The translations under genes were made by a program, and so were the position numbers. DNA of 32,365 bases, from contig CANLRN010000049.1 in NCBI GenBank assembly GCA_947493495.1, forward strand, positions 1-32,365, written 5' to 3'. Shown piece after piece: positions 6,892 to 15,804 of the stretch (position 1 is its first letter; each line of letters opens with the position of its first letter). The notes beneath the pieces were generated by a model. The model was not told the origin of the DNA. It saw nothing but the letters and a program-made list of their open reading frames with translations, and did not search any database. The DNA is from an uncultured Aquimarina sp. (GTDB lineage: Bacteria > Bacteroidota > Bacteroidia > Flavobacteriales > Flavobacteriaceae).

Positions 6892-8343
6892 TTAATTATT
6901 ATCAGAATATTCTATAGCTTGACCAAGTAAGGTTGCACTAGTACACTGATCAATGCGTACCATCACAAAATCTCCTATTTTGTAATTTTCTTTTGGGAAT
7001 ATAGCTACAATATTTTTTGTAGTTCTTCCGCTCCAGTGTTGGTCTGACTTTTTAGATTCTTTTTCGATTAATACCTCAAAAGTTTGTCCTACATACGATT
7101 CGTGTCTATACGCACAATGTATACGTTGTCGTGCAATCACTTCTGCAAGTCTTCTTTTCTTTACTGCTTCTGGCACATCATCTTCTAATTTCCGCTCTGC
7201 CAGTGTGCCAGGCCTCTCTGAATAAGCATACATATATCCATGTTCATATTTTATCTCTTCTAATAGCGATAATGTATCCTGATGATCTTGTTCTGTTTCT
7301 GTAGGGAAACCGATAATCATATCTTGAGTAATAGAACAGTCGGGGATTATTTTTTTAATATTTGCTACTAAGTCAATATATTCTTGTCTGGTGTGTAAAC
7401 GATTCATCTCTTTTAAGATACGATCACTACCGCTTTGTATAGGAAGATGGATATGCTTGCAAATATTTTTGTGTTTTGCCATCACCTCAATAACATCTAA
7501 TGTCATGTCTTGTGGATTAGACGTAGAAAAACGAATGCGTAGTTTAGGGTATTTTTGTGCAACCATGTCTAATAACTTAGCAAAATCAGTTGCAGTAGCT
7601 TGTTGAAAGTCACTAGCTTTATCAAAATCTTTTTTCAAACCACCGCCATACCATAAATAACTATCTACGTTCTGGCCTAATAATGTTATTTCTTTGTAGT
7701 CCTGCTGTACTAAATCTTCAATTTCTTTAAGGATACTCTGCGGATCACGACTGCGTTCTCTACCTCTGGTAAAAGGCACTACACAGAAGGTGCACATATT
7801 ATCACAACCACGAGTAATAGATACAAAGGCTGACACCCCATTACTTTGCAAGCGAACTGGAGCAATATCGCCATAGGTTTCTTCTTTTGATAAGACAACA
7901 TTGACCGCATTACGACCTGCATCTACTTCTTGTATCAGATTAGGTAAGTCCTTATAGGCATCAGGACCCACGACAAGGTCTACTATTTTTTCTTCTTCTA
8001 GAAATTTATTTTTCAATCGTTCTGCCATACATCCCAACACGCCTACTTTCATCTTGGGATTGATTCTTTTTACAGCATTGTATTTTTCTAGACGTTTTCT
8101 AACTGTTTGTTCAGCTTTTTCTCTGATAGAACAAGTATTTACTAATACCAAATCCGCATCTTCAAGATTTTGAGTAGTATTAAAACCTTCATCAGCTAAT
8201 ATGGATGCTACAATCTCACTATCGCTAAAATTCATCTGGCAACCATAGCTTTCGATAAAAAGTTTACGGGTATTTTCTTTCTTTTCTTTTAGTGATAAGG
8301 CTTGCCCTTGAATATTTTCGTCAATGTCAATAATCTTCTCCAT
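6892..8343 (-). CDS. miaB: tRNA-2-methylthio-N6-dimethylallyladenosine synthase MiaB
   Basis: MiaB is a radical-SAM methylthiotransferase that adds the methylthio group to i6A37 of tRNAs reading UNN codons. The 483 residues match the family. The N-terminal UPF0004 domain carries the three auxiliary-cluster cysteines, Cys35 (SYGCQMNFSDSE), Cys71 (NTCSIREKA) and Cys105 (GCMAER). The radical-SAM motif RGCDNMCTFC follows, and a TRAM domain lies at the C-terminus. The gene has a well-formed promoter at 8381-8410 and probably heads the leftward transcription unit through secG. Confidence 0.97.
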   Translation of the reverse strand: MEKIIDIDENIQGQALSLKEKKENTRKLFIESYGCQMNFSDSEIVASILADEGFNTTQNLEDADLVLVNTCSIREKAEQTVRKRLEKYNAVKRINPKMKVGVLGCMAERLKNKFLEEEKIVDLVVGPDAYKDLPNLIQEVDAGRNAVNVVLSKEETYGDIAPVRLQSNGVSAFVSITRGCDNMCTFCVVPFTRGRERSRDPQSILKEIEDLVQQDYKEITLLGQNVDSYLWYGGGLKKDFDKASDFQQATATDFAKLLDMVAQKYPKLRIRFSTSNPQDMTLDVIEVMAKHKNICKHIHLPIQSGSDRILKEMNRLHTRQEYIDLVANIKKIIPDCSITQDMIIGFPTETEQDHQDTLSLLEEIKYEHGYMYAYSERPGTLAERKLEDDVPEAVKKRRLAEVIARQRIHCAYRHESYVGQTFEVLIEKESKKSDQHWSGRTTKNIVAIFPKENYKIGDFVMVRIDQCTSATLLGQAIEYSDNN

Positions 8344-8380
8344 AGTTTGTATATCCTATTGATACTAATCAAATAATATG

Positions 8381-8410
8381 CAAAGATACTTTATAAAAAA
8401 CATGTGACAA
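8381..8410 (-). promoter_or_regulatory. Sigma-A-type promoter of miaB
   Basis: On the minus strand, TTG (8410-8408), 19 nt and TATCTTTG (8388-8381) match the Bacteroidota consensus exactly. The -7 box and spacing are identical to those of the promoter at 1124-1153. The miaB ATG is about 38 nt downstream. Confidence 0.7.
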
Positions 8411-8514
8411 AGTGACAGGGTTATATTTCTTTAAATAGAAGTGACTTAAAACGATTCTAGTCTAGTTTTGTATTTGACCAATTCTCGAAATAGTTCTTGA
8501 TAGACATATGTTTT

Positions 8515-8677
8515 ATACGATTTACGAATAAAAATTTCGCATCTAATGACATTCTTTTTCTACTATATTTTCTTCATAAAATGAAACAATAGCTATGGCT
8601 ATTCTTTAATTTGATTCATCAATCTAGCGAAAAATCCTTGCCATTATTTTTACGAAATTCTCATCCGTAAATCGTAT
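8515..8677 (+). mobile_element. MITE-like repeat, copy A
   Basis: This is a 163-bp non-coding element with imperfect terminal inverted repeats of 25 bp (22 matches). The outer 12 bases, ATACGATTTACG, are perfect at both ends. A central hairpin forms around AATAGC-TATG-GCTATT. The reverse complement of the element recurs at 19397-19559 with only 4 mismatches and no gaps. It has no coding capacity. The structure fits a miniature inverted-repeat transposable element; no transposase is in the window, and target duplications are not clear. Here the two arms of the 15-bp central stem carry two mismatches. Confidence 0.75.
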
Positions 8678-8678
8678 T

Positions 8679-8839
8679 ATACCATTTTGACTTTGAAATT
8701 GCCCTTAAAAATAGTTTTTTTGTCTATTTTTCGTTGAAAAAATAATGCCGTAGCTATTGCTATGTTATGATTTTTCGCTTCAAATATCTCAAAAAATAAT
8801 TCAATTTATTAAAGAGTAATTTCAAAGTCAAAATGGTAT
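8679..8839 (+). mobile_element. Second MITE-like repeat, abutting copy A
   Basis: This is a 161-bp element bounded by perfect 22-bp terminal inverted repeats (8679-8700 and 8818-8839, outer bases ATACCATTTTGACTTT). The ends share the pattern ATAC(G/C)ATTT with copy A. On its minus strand the interior also shares CAATAGCTA(C/T)GGC and CGAAAAAT. It is non-coding, starts one base after copy A, and ends 17 bp from the stop of the CPXCG gene. It is probably a related family mobilised in the same way; no second copy is seen in this window. Confidence 0.65.
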
Positions 8840-8856
8840 TAGAAAAGTATTCTCAA

Positions 8857-9039
8857 TCATTGTTCGATACTTATCCCTTCAAAACTCACAAGTTCTTGAT
8901 CCTCAAACCTGGGATGTAATTCGATAGGATTACAACACACCTCGCAGTCTTCTACATAGACCTGATATGGTACCGAAGTGTCTAACAGCATAGATATTTG
9001 TTCCCAACAATAGGGACATTGAAAAAAATGTTCGAACAT
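8857..9039 (-). CDS. Small CPXCG-type cysteine-rich protein
   Basis: The protein has 60 residues from the chosen ATG (MFEHFFQCPYCWE). The frame could open six codons earlier, but that stretch overlaps the TolC-like gene. Two Cys pairs, CPYC and CEVC, plus a further Cys directly after, suggest a zinc ribbon of the CPXCG family, with an acidic C-terminal half. No catalytic role is known for this family, as far as I can say. It starts 4 bp after the stop of the outer-membrane channel gene, so it is almost certainly co-transcribed with the efflux operon. Confidence 0.8.
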   Translation of the reverse strand: MFEHFFQCPYCWEQISMLLDTSVPYQVYVEDCEVCCNPIELHPRFEDQELVSFEGISIEQ

Positions 9040-9043
9040 AGTA

Positions 9044-10402
9044 TTAAAAATCAACATTTAATAATTGCCCTGTAAGTTGCAACAGCTGCAATTCTGATAA
9101 TTTAGCTTCATATTTAGCTAATGTTTTATTGGTTTGCGCTTGGATTAGATTAATCTGCGCCTGTCTAAATTCGATCGAAGTGATCTGCCCTAATTTAAAT
9201 CGCTCTTTAGAACGATCAAAATTATTCAGATTAGTTAATACATTTTGTTGTTGTATCTCATATATTTTTAGGCGATTCTCATAATTGCCTAAGGCATTTG
9301 CAATATCTCTTTTTACTTGTCGTTCTACTTGCTTTTTTGCCAGCTCTTGATTATCCAGCGCTATTTTGGCATTTTTTACCCGAGTCTGTGTCCCTCCACC
9401 ATCAAACAAATCCCAGCTAAGACTGACTCCACCAGATAGCGTATAGGTATCCGCTACATTTCCAGGAAAGAAAGCAGATGGCGGATTTCGGTTTTCATTC
9501 CAACCATAGGACCCCGTTAATCCAATAGTAGGTAAATAGCCTGATTTACTAACTTTTAAGTCATAATCGCTAATTCTAATAGTACTTTCATTTTGTAATA
9601 AAGTAACATTATTTTCTTCAGATTTTTCCAAATACTGATCTATTGCTATTCTTGGAATGAAATTTATAATAGTGTCTACTGTAAATTGTTTTTCCAGCGC
9701 ATCATCCATAATAACATTCAGATCTCGTTTTGTATTGCTAAGCTGTTGCCGAATAGTTAATAAATTAATGCTATCATTAGCCACATCTACCTGAGCATTT
9801 AATATACTTAATTTAGTAGTTTGTCCATACTCAAATTGATAGGTTGATCTGGTAACACGTTCCTTGGAAATTTGCAATGTTTCCTTAAGGATCTGTTCAT
9901 TTTCGGTAAGTCTTGCTATCTCATAATACACAGAAAATAATTGCACTATGGTATTTTCTATGGTTTCTCTGGCTTGTAGTTCCGAAAGATTGAATTGTTC
10001 TTTTAGTCTTTTGTAATTGTAAAACCGACCTAAACCATCAAACAATGTATAGTTCAGATTAAGAGAAGCATTATAGCGTTGTGTTTCTGCTTCGTTTATT
10101 TCGATATCACTTCTAGGAGCTCCTGTGTCTGGATTGATCGCCCCAGGAAATGAAGTTGTAGAAGATGTTCGTTGATAATTGGCTCCTGTATTAGCGGTTA
10201 AGCTTGGTAAATATCCAGAATTAAGCAGCTTCTGATTATTTTTAGCAACTGTTGCGGTATTGGCAGCAATCAAAATCCCAAAATTATTTTCTAAGGTTAA
10301 TCGAACGGCTTGTTCTTTGGTCAATTGTTGGCTATAAGTAGTATGACCAACTAAGATAAAAAATAACAGTACGCTTATTGGATATCTATATCTGTACTTC
10401 AT
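9044..10402 (-). CDS. TolC-family outer-membrane efflux channel
   Basis: The 452-residue protein forms the outer-membrane and periplasmic tunnel of a tripartite pump. It has a signal peptide (about residues 1-24, ending TTYSQ), then long periplasmic helices alternating with short beta regions. Typical OEP motifs are LNLNYTLFDGLGRFYNYKRL and the matching LSWDLFDGGGTQTRVKNAK of the second repeat, followed by GQITSIEFRQAQINLIQAQ. Its start overlaps the end of the RND pump gene by 17 bp, which indicates translational coupling. Confidence 0.93.
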   Translation of the reverse strand: MKYRYRYPISVLLFFILVGHTTYSQQLTKEQAVRLTLENNFGILIAANTATVAKNNQKLLNSGYLPSLTANTGANYQRTSSTTSFPGAINPDTGAPRSDIEINEAETQRYNASLNLNYTLFDGLGRFYNYKRLKEQFNLSELQARETIENTIVQLFSVYYEIARLTENEQILKETLQISKERVTRSTYQFEYGQTTKLSILNAQVDVANDSINLLTIRQQLSNTKRDLNVIMDDALEKQFTVDTIINFIPRIAIDQYLEKSEENNVTLLQNESTIRISDYDLKVSKSGYLPTIGLTGSYGWNENRNPPSAFFPGNVADTYTLSGGVSLSWDLFDGGGTQTRVKNAKIALDNQELAKKQVERQVKRDIANALGNYENRLKIYEIQQQNVLTNLNNFDRSKERFKLGQITSIEFRQAQINLIQAQTNKTLAKYEAKLSELQLLQLTGQLLNVDF

Positions 10403-13400
10403 GATGTTCCTTACGTTCTTCTTTTTGTTCTTTTATAGCTCTTTCTACTTCTTCCTTAGTGACTTTATTATTAGTAACCAACCATTTAGTTCCTACTTTA
10501 ATGCTGTTACTAAATGATAAAAATATGGGTAATACAAGTAATGTAAGTACAGTAGCAAAACCAATACCATAAGCGATAGATATTGCCATAGGGATTAAGA
10601 ATTTAGCTTGTCTACTTTCTTCAAAAATAAGGGGAGTTAATCCTGCAATCGTAGTTATGGAGGTAAGAAAAATTGCTCTAAAACGGGACTTTCCTGCCTC
10701 ATAAATTGCATGATCAAAGGTCATTCCTGACCTGAGGTTGCTATTAAATTTACCAATAAGCACCAAACCATCATTGACCATAATACCGATAAGGGCTATA
10801 ATTCCTAATAGAGAGAGTATATTTATTGGAAAGCCATGAATCAAATGCCCTAGCGCAACTGCTGGCAAACTCAAAGGGATAAGCAGAAGCAGTAAGAGAG
10901 GTTGGCTATAGCTCCTAAAGGTAAATGCAATAGTGATATATATTAAGGCTAAGGCAGTGAGTCCGACAGGGCCAAGTGACCCTAAAAACTTGCCAGCTTC
11001 TCGATTTTGCCCTTCATAAGAAGGTGTTACTGTTGGGTATTTTGCAATAATTTCTGGCATAATTGTCGTTCGAATTTCTTCTAGAATATCTGTAGAACTT
11101 GTAGTCTCAGGATCTTTCAAATCTGCAGAAATCTGAACCTCTCTCCTACCGTCCAGATGATTTACTGCTACATCACCTCTTTCTATGGTATAATTTACAA
11201 TTTCGTTAATAGGTACTCGCGCTCCAGAGGGCGTAGCTATTCGCATATTATCCAAATCTAAAATAGAGGATCTATTTTCTTTGTCATAGCGTACCCAAAC
11301 CCGGATTTCATCTTGCCCTCTTTGAAAACGTTGCGCCTGAACACCAAAAAACCCTCCTCGTACCTGAGCCATCACATCTCTTAGATTAAGCCCTAAAGCA
11401 TACGCATTATCCTTAAGTTCTAGTTTGATTTCTTTAATCCCAGCAGGATCATTATCTGCAATGTCCTTTAATCGAGAATCATTTTGCAATATCGTTTTAA
11501 ACTCTTGTTTTGCTGCTTTCAGTTCTTTGATATTGTTTCCCAATAGCGATACTGAAACAGGGTTCCCTCCAAAATTACCTCCTGACCCATAAATCAATTG
11601 TTCTGTTCCGAAAACTGGGCCTACTTTTTCTCGTATACGATTAGCAACTAAACCAGCACTTACGGCATTAGGTCGTTCTTGTCCTGGAAGCATATTAATC
11701 CTAAGAGAGGCATTAGAAGAAGATGTAATATTTTTGATACTATTTTCAAACAATTCTTTGTTATCATACTCTTCTCCTATTAAAAACTCTTCGCTCAATT
11801 CTTTATTAACGATCCAGGCTTTTTCTTCGATCATAGAAATAATAGAATCTGTTATTTTTTCATTAGTGCCATTAGGCATTCCTAAATTTATGGATATTGT
11901 ATCACTAGCAATTCGAGGAAAAAAAGCTGTTCGTACAATTCCTCCACCAATACTTCCTACAGTAAGTATTAAAATAACCACAAAAAGAGAAAAAGTAAAA
12001 AATTTATTTTTTAACGTAAAATTAAGTGCAGGACTATACAGATTATCACGTAACCATCTCATAATACGATCTCCAAAAGCATTGATATATCTAAGTTTTG
12101 AAAACAATCGAGCAATCCCTTTTTTAGGTTGTGTATTTTCTGGTTTTAGAGCCTTAGAATGTGCCAAATGTGCTGGTAAAATTATTAATGCTTCTACTAG
12201 TGATACCGTTAAAGTAAGAATTACGATAACAGATACTTCTCCAAAAAAGTCCCCAATACGCCCATCCAGAAACAAGAAAATTCCAAAGGCCAATATAGTG
12301 GTTATTATTGCCGAAATAATAGGAGGAATCACCTCCATAGTTCCATCGATAGCAGCTTGTATAGGAGTCTTTCCTTTTTCGTAATGTTGGTAGATATTTT
12401 CGGCAATTACAATCCCATCATCCACCAAAATACCTATTACGATAATCATCCCAAAAAGAGATAATACATTAATCGTCACATCAAAATACCCTGCAAATAT
12501 AAACATCCCCAAAAAAGCAATAGGTAAACCAAAAGCTACCCAAAATGCAAGCCTTGTATTAAGAAATAATGATAAAAATATGAGTACTAAAATCATGCCT
12601 ATAATGGCATTTTCGGTAAGAAGCTCGGTACGTTGTACTAGTGTAATAGACCGATCATTAATTACATCTAGCTGTACATTAGTATATTTCTCATTAAATT
12701 CTGAAATGTAGGCTTTTGTTTTTTCTGCCGAAGAAATCAAATCTTCTGTATTCGTACTAGTAATTTGGATATTTACTGCAAGTTTTCCATTGAAATAGGA
12801 TGCATTTGGGGATTCTGAAAAACGATCTCTGATTTCGGCTACATCTTTTAATCTAATCGTACGTCCTGAAGCTTCTGCGCGTATAATAAGATTAGAAAGT
12901 TCGTTGGCATAATATGCCCGGTTATTTGCACGAATTAGATACTCTTCTGCACTTGTTTTTATGGTTCCTCCTGTGGTCAGTATATTTGATTGACTCACAG
13001 CTTGCGCTACCTCATTAAAACTAAGATTATACGCGAGCAAGTTATTTTCATTGACAGCTATTTCGATTTCTTCGTCAGGATATCCATTTATGGTGATCTG
13101 CGAAATCCCTTCAATTGCCCTAAGGTCATTTTCAATCTGACGCGAAATTTGTTTTAAAGCTGCGAGTGAAATACTAGTACCACTTACCGCAAAATTGATT
13201 GTTTGCCTGATGGCTTGTTGTTTGGATACGACTATAGGTTCCATTCCAGTTGGAAAACTAGGAACTCTATCTACGGCATTCTTCACCTCAAGTAACATAA
13301 AATCAATGTCTTTTCCTTTTTCGATTTCTACATTGATACTACCACTATTTTCTCTTGAAGTAGAGGTTACCCGCTCTACACCTTCTAATCCCTTAAGGTT

Positions 13401-13610
13401 ATCTTCTATCTTAAGAATAATTCCTTCTTCTACTTCTAGAGGAGAAGCACCTGGATATACGACATTAATACTTACGTTTTTAGAATCTGTAAGTGGAAAA
13501 AAAGAAGATTTTAGAGAAAGTGCTCCAAAAATTCCAAATACAATAAAGGCAATGACAATAACATCTACAGCAACATGGTATTTAATAAAATACGAAATGA
13601 TCTTACGCAT
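10386..13610 (-). CDS. RND-family inner-membrane efflux pump (AcrB/MdtB type)
   Basis: The pump has 1074 residues, the family's usual length, with twelve predicted membrane segments and two large periplasmic loops. It is driven by the proton gradient. Membrane segment 4 carries the paired acidic residues in GILVDDGIVIAENIYQ, which match the proton-relay aspartates of AcrB. Segment 10 has VNDGLVLIGKFN. The N-terminal MRKIISYFIKYHVAVDVIVI fits the first membrane segment. The gene lies 2 bp from the adaptor gene and overlaps the TolC-like gene. The substrate cannot be read from sequence; the sequence resembles multidrug rather than metal exporters. Confidence 0.95.
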   Translation of the reverse strand: MRKIISYFIKYHVAVDVIVIAFIVFGIFGALSLKSSFFPLTDSKNVSINVVYPGASPLEVEEGIILKIEDNLKGLEGVERVTSTSRENSGSINVEIEKGKDIDFMLLEVKNAVDRVPSFPTGMEPIVVSKQQAIRQTINFAVSGTSISLAALKQISRQIENDLRAIEGISQITINGYPDEEIEIAVNENNLLAYNLSFNEVAQAVSQSNILTTGGTIKTSAEEYLIRANNRAYYANELSNLIIRAEASGRTIRLKDVAEIRDRFSESPNASYFNGKLAVNIQITSTNTEDLISSAEKTKAYISEFNEKYTNVQLDVINDRSITLVQRTELLTENAIIGMILVLIFLSLFLNTRLAFWVAFGLPIAFLGMFIFAGYFDVTINVLSLFGMIIVIGILVDDGIVIAENIYQHYEKGKTPIQAAIDGTMEVIPPIISAIITTILAFGIFLFLDGRIGDFFGEVSVIVILTLTVSLVEALIILPAHLAHSKALKPENTQPKKGIARLFSKLRYINAFGDRIMRWLRDNLYSPALNFTLKNKFFTFSLFVVILILTVGSIGGGIVRTAFFPRIASDTISINLGMPNGTNEKITDSIISMIEEKAWIVNKELSEEFLIGEEYDNKELFENSIKNITSSSNASLRINMLPGQERPNAVSAGLVANRIREKVGPVFGTEQLIYGSGGNFGGNPVSVSLLGNNIKELKAAKQEFKTILQNDSRLKDIADNDPAGIKEIKLELKDNAYALGLNLRDVMAQVRGGFFGVQAQRFQRGQDEIRVWVRYDKENRSSILDLDNMRIATPSGARVPINEIVNYTIERGDVAVNHLDGRREVQISADLKDPETTSSTDILEEIRTTIMPEIIAKYPTVTPSYEGQNREAGKFLGSLGPVGLTALALIYITIAFTFRSYSQPLLLLLLIPLSLPAVALGHLIHGFPINILSLLGIIALIGIMVNDGLVLIGKFNSNLRSGMTFDHAIYEAGKSRFRAIFLTSITTIAGLTPLIFEESRQAKFLIPMAISIAYGIGFATVLTLLVLPIFLSFSNSIKVGTKWLVTNNKVTKEEVERAIKEQKEERKEHHEVQI

Positions 13611-13612
13611 CT

Positions 13613-14779
13613 TTACTGCTTTGAATTTACACTGATTATATTTCCATTAGAGGGCGTTGATTTTTTTTCAGCGCCTTGAAACACTTTTATCAACATCCCA
13701 GCATATGCTCCTGGTACAGGTTTATTGAGGATAATATCTCCATCTGAAACCCCTTGGAGTATCACTTTTTTCTCAGAGAAATATACGGGTTGTACATCAA
13801 TCATATCTAAAATACTATCTCTAACGACAAAAATCTTGTTTTCATCCTGTAATAAACTACGATCAATCTCTATAGCATTCTCTGCTTTTCTGGCATTTAA
13901 GCTTGCTTCTAGGTACATGCCTTCCTTTAAGGAGGTATCCTTTACTTCTATAAAAGTGGTGATCGTTTGCGTAGCCTGATCAACGCTTCCATTAATTCTA
14001 GTAACTACTCCAGTATAGGTATTTAATTTATTAAGATCTGAAAGTACTACGGATTCTCCTATTTTTAATAAACTCGAATATTCTTTGCCAATAGCTACTT
14101 CAATTTCATAGACACTAGTGTCGATAAACTCTCCTAGTTTCTGTCCAGGACGAATAAGTGTTCCTTCTGTAACCAATGCCTCTGTTAATACTCCAGAAAA
14201 TGGTGCAGAAATTCGATATTTCGACAGTCGTTGTTCCAAGTTTTTCACATTGTAATATGTTGTATAGATATTACGCCCTGTAATAAAATACTTCTCTTTT
14301 TCTGAAGCAACTTCTGGTAATTCTGGCGTTACCTTATTCATATCAAAATTAGTAAGATAATGTTGCCATTTATCATAAATCTCAGGATAATCGAGACGCA
14401 AATCAGGCATTATGGATGTGACTAAATTGTATAGATTACTCTTGGCTGATTGTACAGAAGCATAATATTCTGAGGCATCTATTCTAATCAGATTTTGTCC
14501 TTTCTGATAATGTTGCCCTGTTCTGAATAATTTGGAACCTCCTTTAAAAACTCCTTGAACTTCGGAAAATAATTCTAACCTTCTTTTAGCTACCAGATTT
14601 CCATTGGCATTAATTTTTATAGGCACTGATCCATTTTGAATAGTATCTACAAAAACCGTTTTGATAACCTTGGCCGATTTGGGTTTAAATTTGCTTTTAC
14701 TATTAATAAGCATTTGCGCTCCAAAAATAGCTCCAAAAATTAATGCCAATCCTAATATTGCGAGTATAGCATTTCTCAT
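13613..14779 (-). CDS. Periplasmic adaptor (membrane fusion protein) of the RND pump
   Basis: The 388-residue adaptor bridges pump and channel. It has an N-terminal membrane anchor (MRNAILAILGLALIFGAIFG), a lipoyl/barrel-sandwich half near GVFKGGSKLFRTGQHYQKGQ, a helical hairpin, and a second half at SAPFSGVLTEALVTEGTLIRPGQ (shown in part). I chose ATG at 14779. A longer frame starts at 14824, but its 15 extra residues are not hydrophobic or family-like, and the likely -7 box (14807-14814) lies inside that extension. It is the first structural gene of the efflux operon. Confidence 0.92.
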   Translation of the reverse strand: MRNAILAILGLALIFGAIFGAQMLINSKSKFKPKSAKVIKTVFVDTIQNGSVPIKINANGNLVAKRRLELFSEVQGVFKGGSKLFRTGQHYQKGQNLIRIDASEYYASVQSAKSNLYNLVTSIMPDLRLDYPEIYDKWQHYLTNFDMNKVTPELPEVASEKEKYFITGRNIYTTYYNVKNLEQRLSKYRISAPFSGVLTEALVTEGTLIRPGQKLGEFIDTSVYEIEVAIGKEYSSLLKIGESVVLSDLNKLNTYTGVVTRINGSVDQATQTITTFIEVKDTSLKEGMYLEASLNARKAENAIEIDRSLLQDENKIFVVRDSILDMIDVQPVYFSEKKVILQGVSDGDIILNKPVPGAYAGMLIKVFQGAEKKSTPSNGNIISVNSKQ

Positions 14780-14806
14780 ATATAAGATTTGTTTAGGCTC
14801 ATCTCG

Positions 14807-14814
14807 CAAATCTA
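14807..14814 (-). promoter_or_regulatory. Possible -7 box for the efflux operon
   Basis: The minus strand reads TAGATTTG, fitting TAnnTTTG, 27 nt upstream of the chosen ATG at 14779. No TTG lies at the expected -33 distance, so this would be a weak or activator-dependent promoter. It would restart transcription after the terminator behind the MarR gene. Confidence 0.35.
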
Positions 14815-14873
14815 TCAACAACAAAGCTCTGCGGCAGTTAAAAAACTCATAAATAACGCATCAATTGATACAA

Positions 14874-14907
14874 AAAAAGGCATCTATATCTTTACAAATG
14901 CCTTTTT
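14874..14907 (-). terminator. Intrinsic terminator between the MarR gene and the efflux genes
   Basis: A 10-bp stem (AAAAAGGCAT at 14874-14883, ATGCCTTTTT at 14898-14907) is flanked by A and T runs. It lies 23 bp after the MarR stop and would limit read-through into the adaptor gene. Confidence 0.65.
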
Positions 14908-14930
14908 AAGAGTTCTTTATGATTTGTTTA

Positions 14931-15386
14931 TTATTCTGCTATCTCTGCAATTTTAGTTTTGATCTTCTTTAGTGTATTAATTAAATTTTCAATTTCTTCA
15001 TTGCTCAGGCTTTCTTGCACAGCAGGAATTAGATCATACATAATAGGAGTTACTTTTTCTATAACTGATTTACCGTGATCTGTAAGAAATATTCTATTGA
15101 TTCTAATATTGTGTGCATCATTTTTTCGAACGACAAGGTTTTTATTTTCCATTGAATTAATAAGTCTTGTCATAGATGTTTTATCTCTATGCGTGATAAA
15201 AGCCAGATCATTTTGTGGCTGTCCGTCATTTACTTTTAGACGTTTAAGAACACTCCATTGTTCTTTTGATACATCCAATCCATTTTCGCCAAATGCTTTT
15301 TGAACTAAAAATCCAAAATCATAATGAATTTTTCCAACCCAAGATAGGGCGTGCGCATTTAAATCAATAGCTTTCATTTTATCCAT
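14931..15386 (-). CDS. MarR-family transcriptional regulator
   Basis: The 151-residue protein matches MarR regulators, dimeric winged-helix repressors that often control neighbouring efflux genes. The recognition part reads LAFITHRDKTSMTRLINSME, followed by the wing with VVRKNDAHNIRINRIFLTDHG. The C-terminal helices (about residues 115-151) would form the dimer interface. The gene lies directly upstream of the adaptor, pump and channel genes on the same strand, separated by a terminator. Local control of the efflux operon is a reasonable inference. An ATG three codons inside is an alternative start. Confidence 0.92.
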   Translation of the reverse strand: MDKMKAIDLNAHALSWVGKIHYDFGFLVQKAFGENGLDVSKEQWSVLKRLKVNDGQPQNDLAFITHRDKTSMTRLINSMENKNLVVRKNDAHNIRINRIFLTDHGKSVIEKVTPIMYDLIPAVQESLSNEEIENLINTLKKIKTKIAEIAE

Positions 15387-15804
15387 AAATTATACCCTTT
15401 TTATGTGGGCTACAAAAATATCTATAAAATTTGGGTTGTCCTTATTCCTCAGAATAAAAATAACTATAAAATAACTTAAATGTTTTCGATATATAATACC
15501 AGTCTTGTGTAAAACTACTTTTTATTTCTATACTAAAAATGATTTTTTTCGACTCTATTACCTCATAAAATAGCGCTGTCTCAATACTATTTATCTAAAA
15601 CTTTACAAGAAAAACAGTAAGTGTTTCCTGATTTTTATGTCTAATAGAAAAGATAAAAATTAGAATTTTTATGGTATCAAATTCATTAGTTTACGTGATT
15701 GCCGTCTCTTTCTTGTCTAGTTTAGCTTATTACTAAAAAAGACTTAAAACATTACTTTTATCGCAAAAAAACAAAACATCTTTTATTAAATTAAAAATAA
15801 GCTC
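15387..15804. other. Divergent intergenic region between the MarR gene and the secreted-protein gene
   Basis: This 418-bp region holds the presumed control elements of two divergent genes, and no coding frame. One stretch starting at about 15494 reads ATAATACCAGT and resembles the outer end of the MITE-like repeats. No matching right end is found, so it may be a decayed half-element or chance. No clear TTG-N19-TAnnTTTG promoter is visible for the rightward gene; TACTTTTA near 15753 is a weak candidate. Confidence 0.4.
15413..15457 (-). promoter_or_regulatory. Candidate MarR promoter and operator
   Basis: The minus strand reads TATTTTTG at 15420-15413 (fits TAnnTTTG), 27 bp upstream of the start codon. 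A 16-bp palindrome (TTATTC-CTCA-GAATAA, 15442-15457) lies about 20 bp further upstream. Its size suits a MarR dimer. The -33 TTG is missing, and binding is inferred only from symmetry and position. Confidence 0.3.

Noticed and set aside
15490..15700. Possible third MITE-like element starting with ATAATACCAGT
   Set aside because: Only one end resembles the known repeats; no matching inverted end or central hairpin was found.
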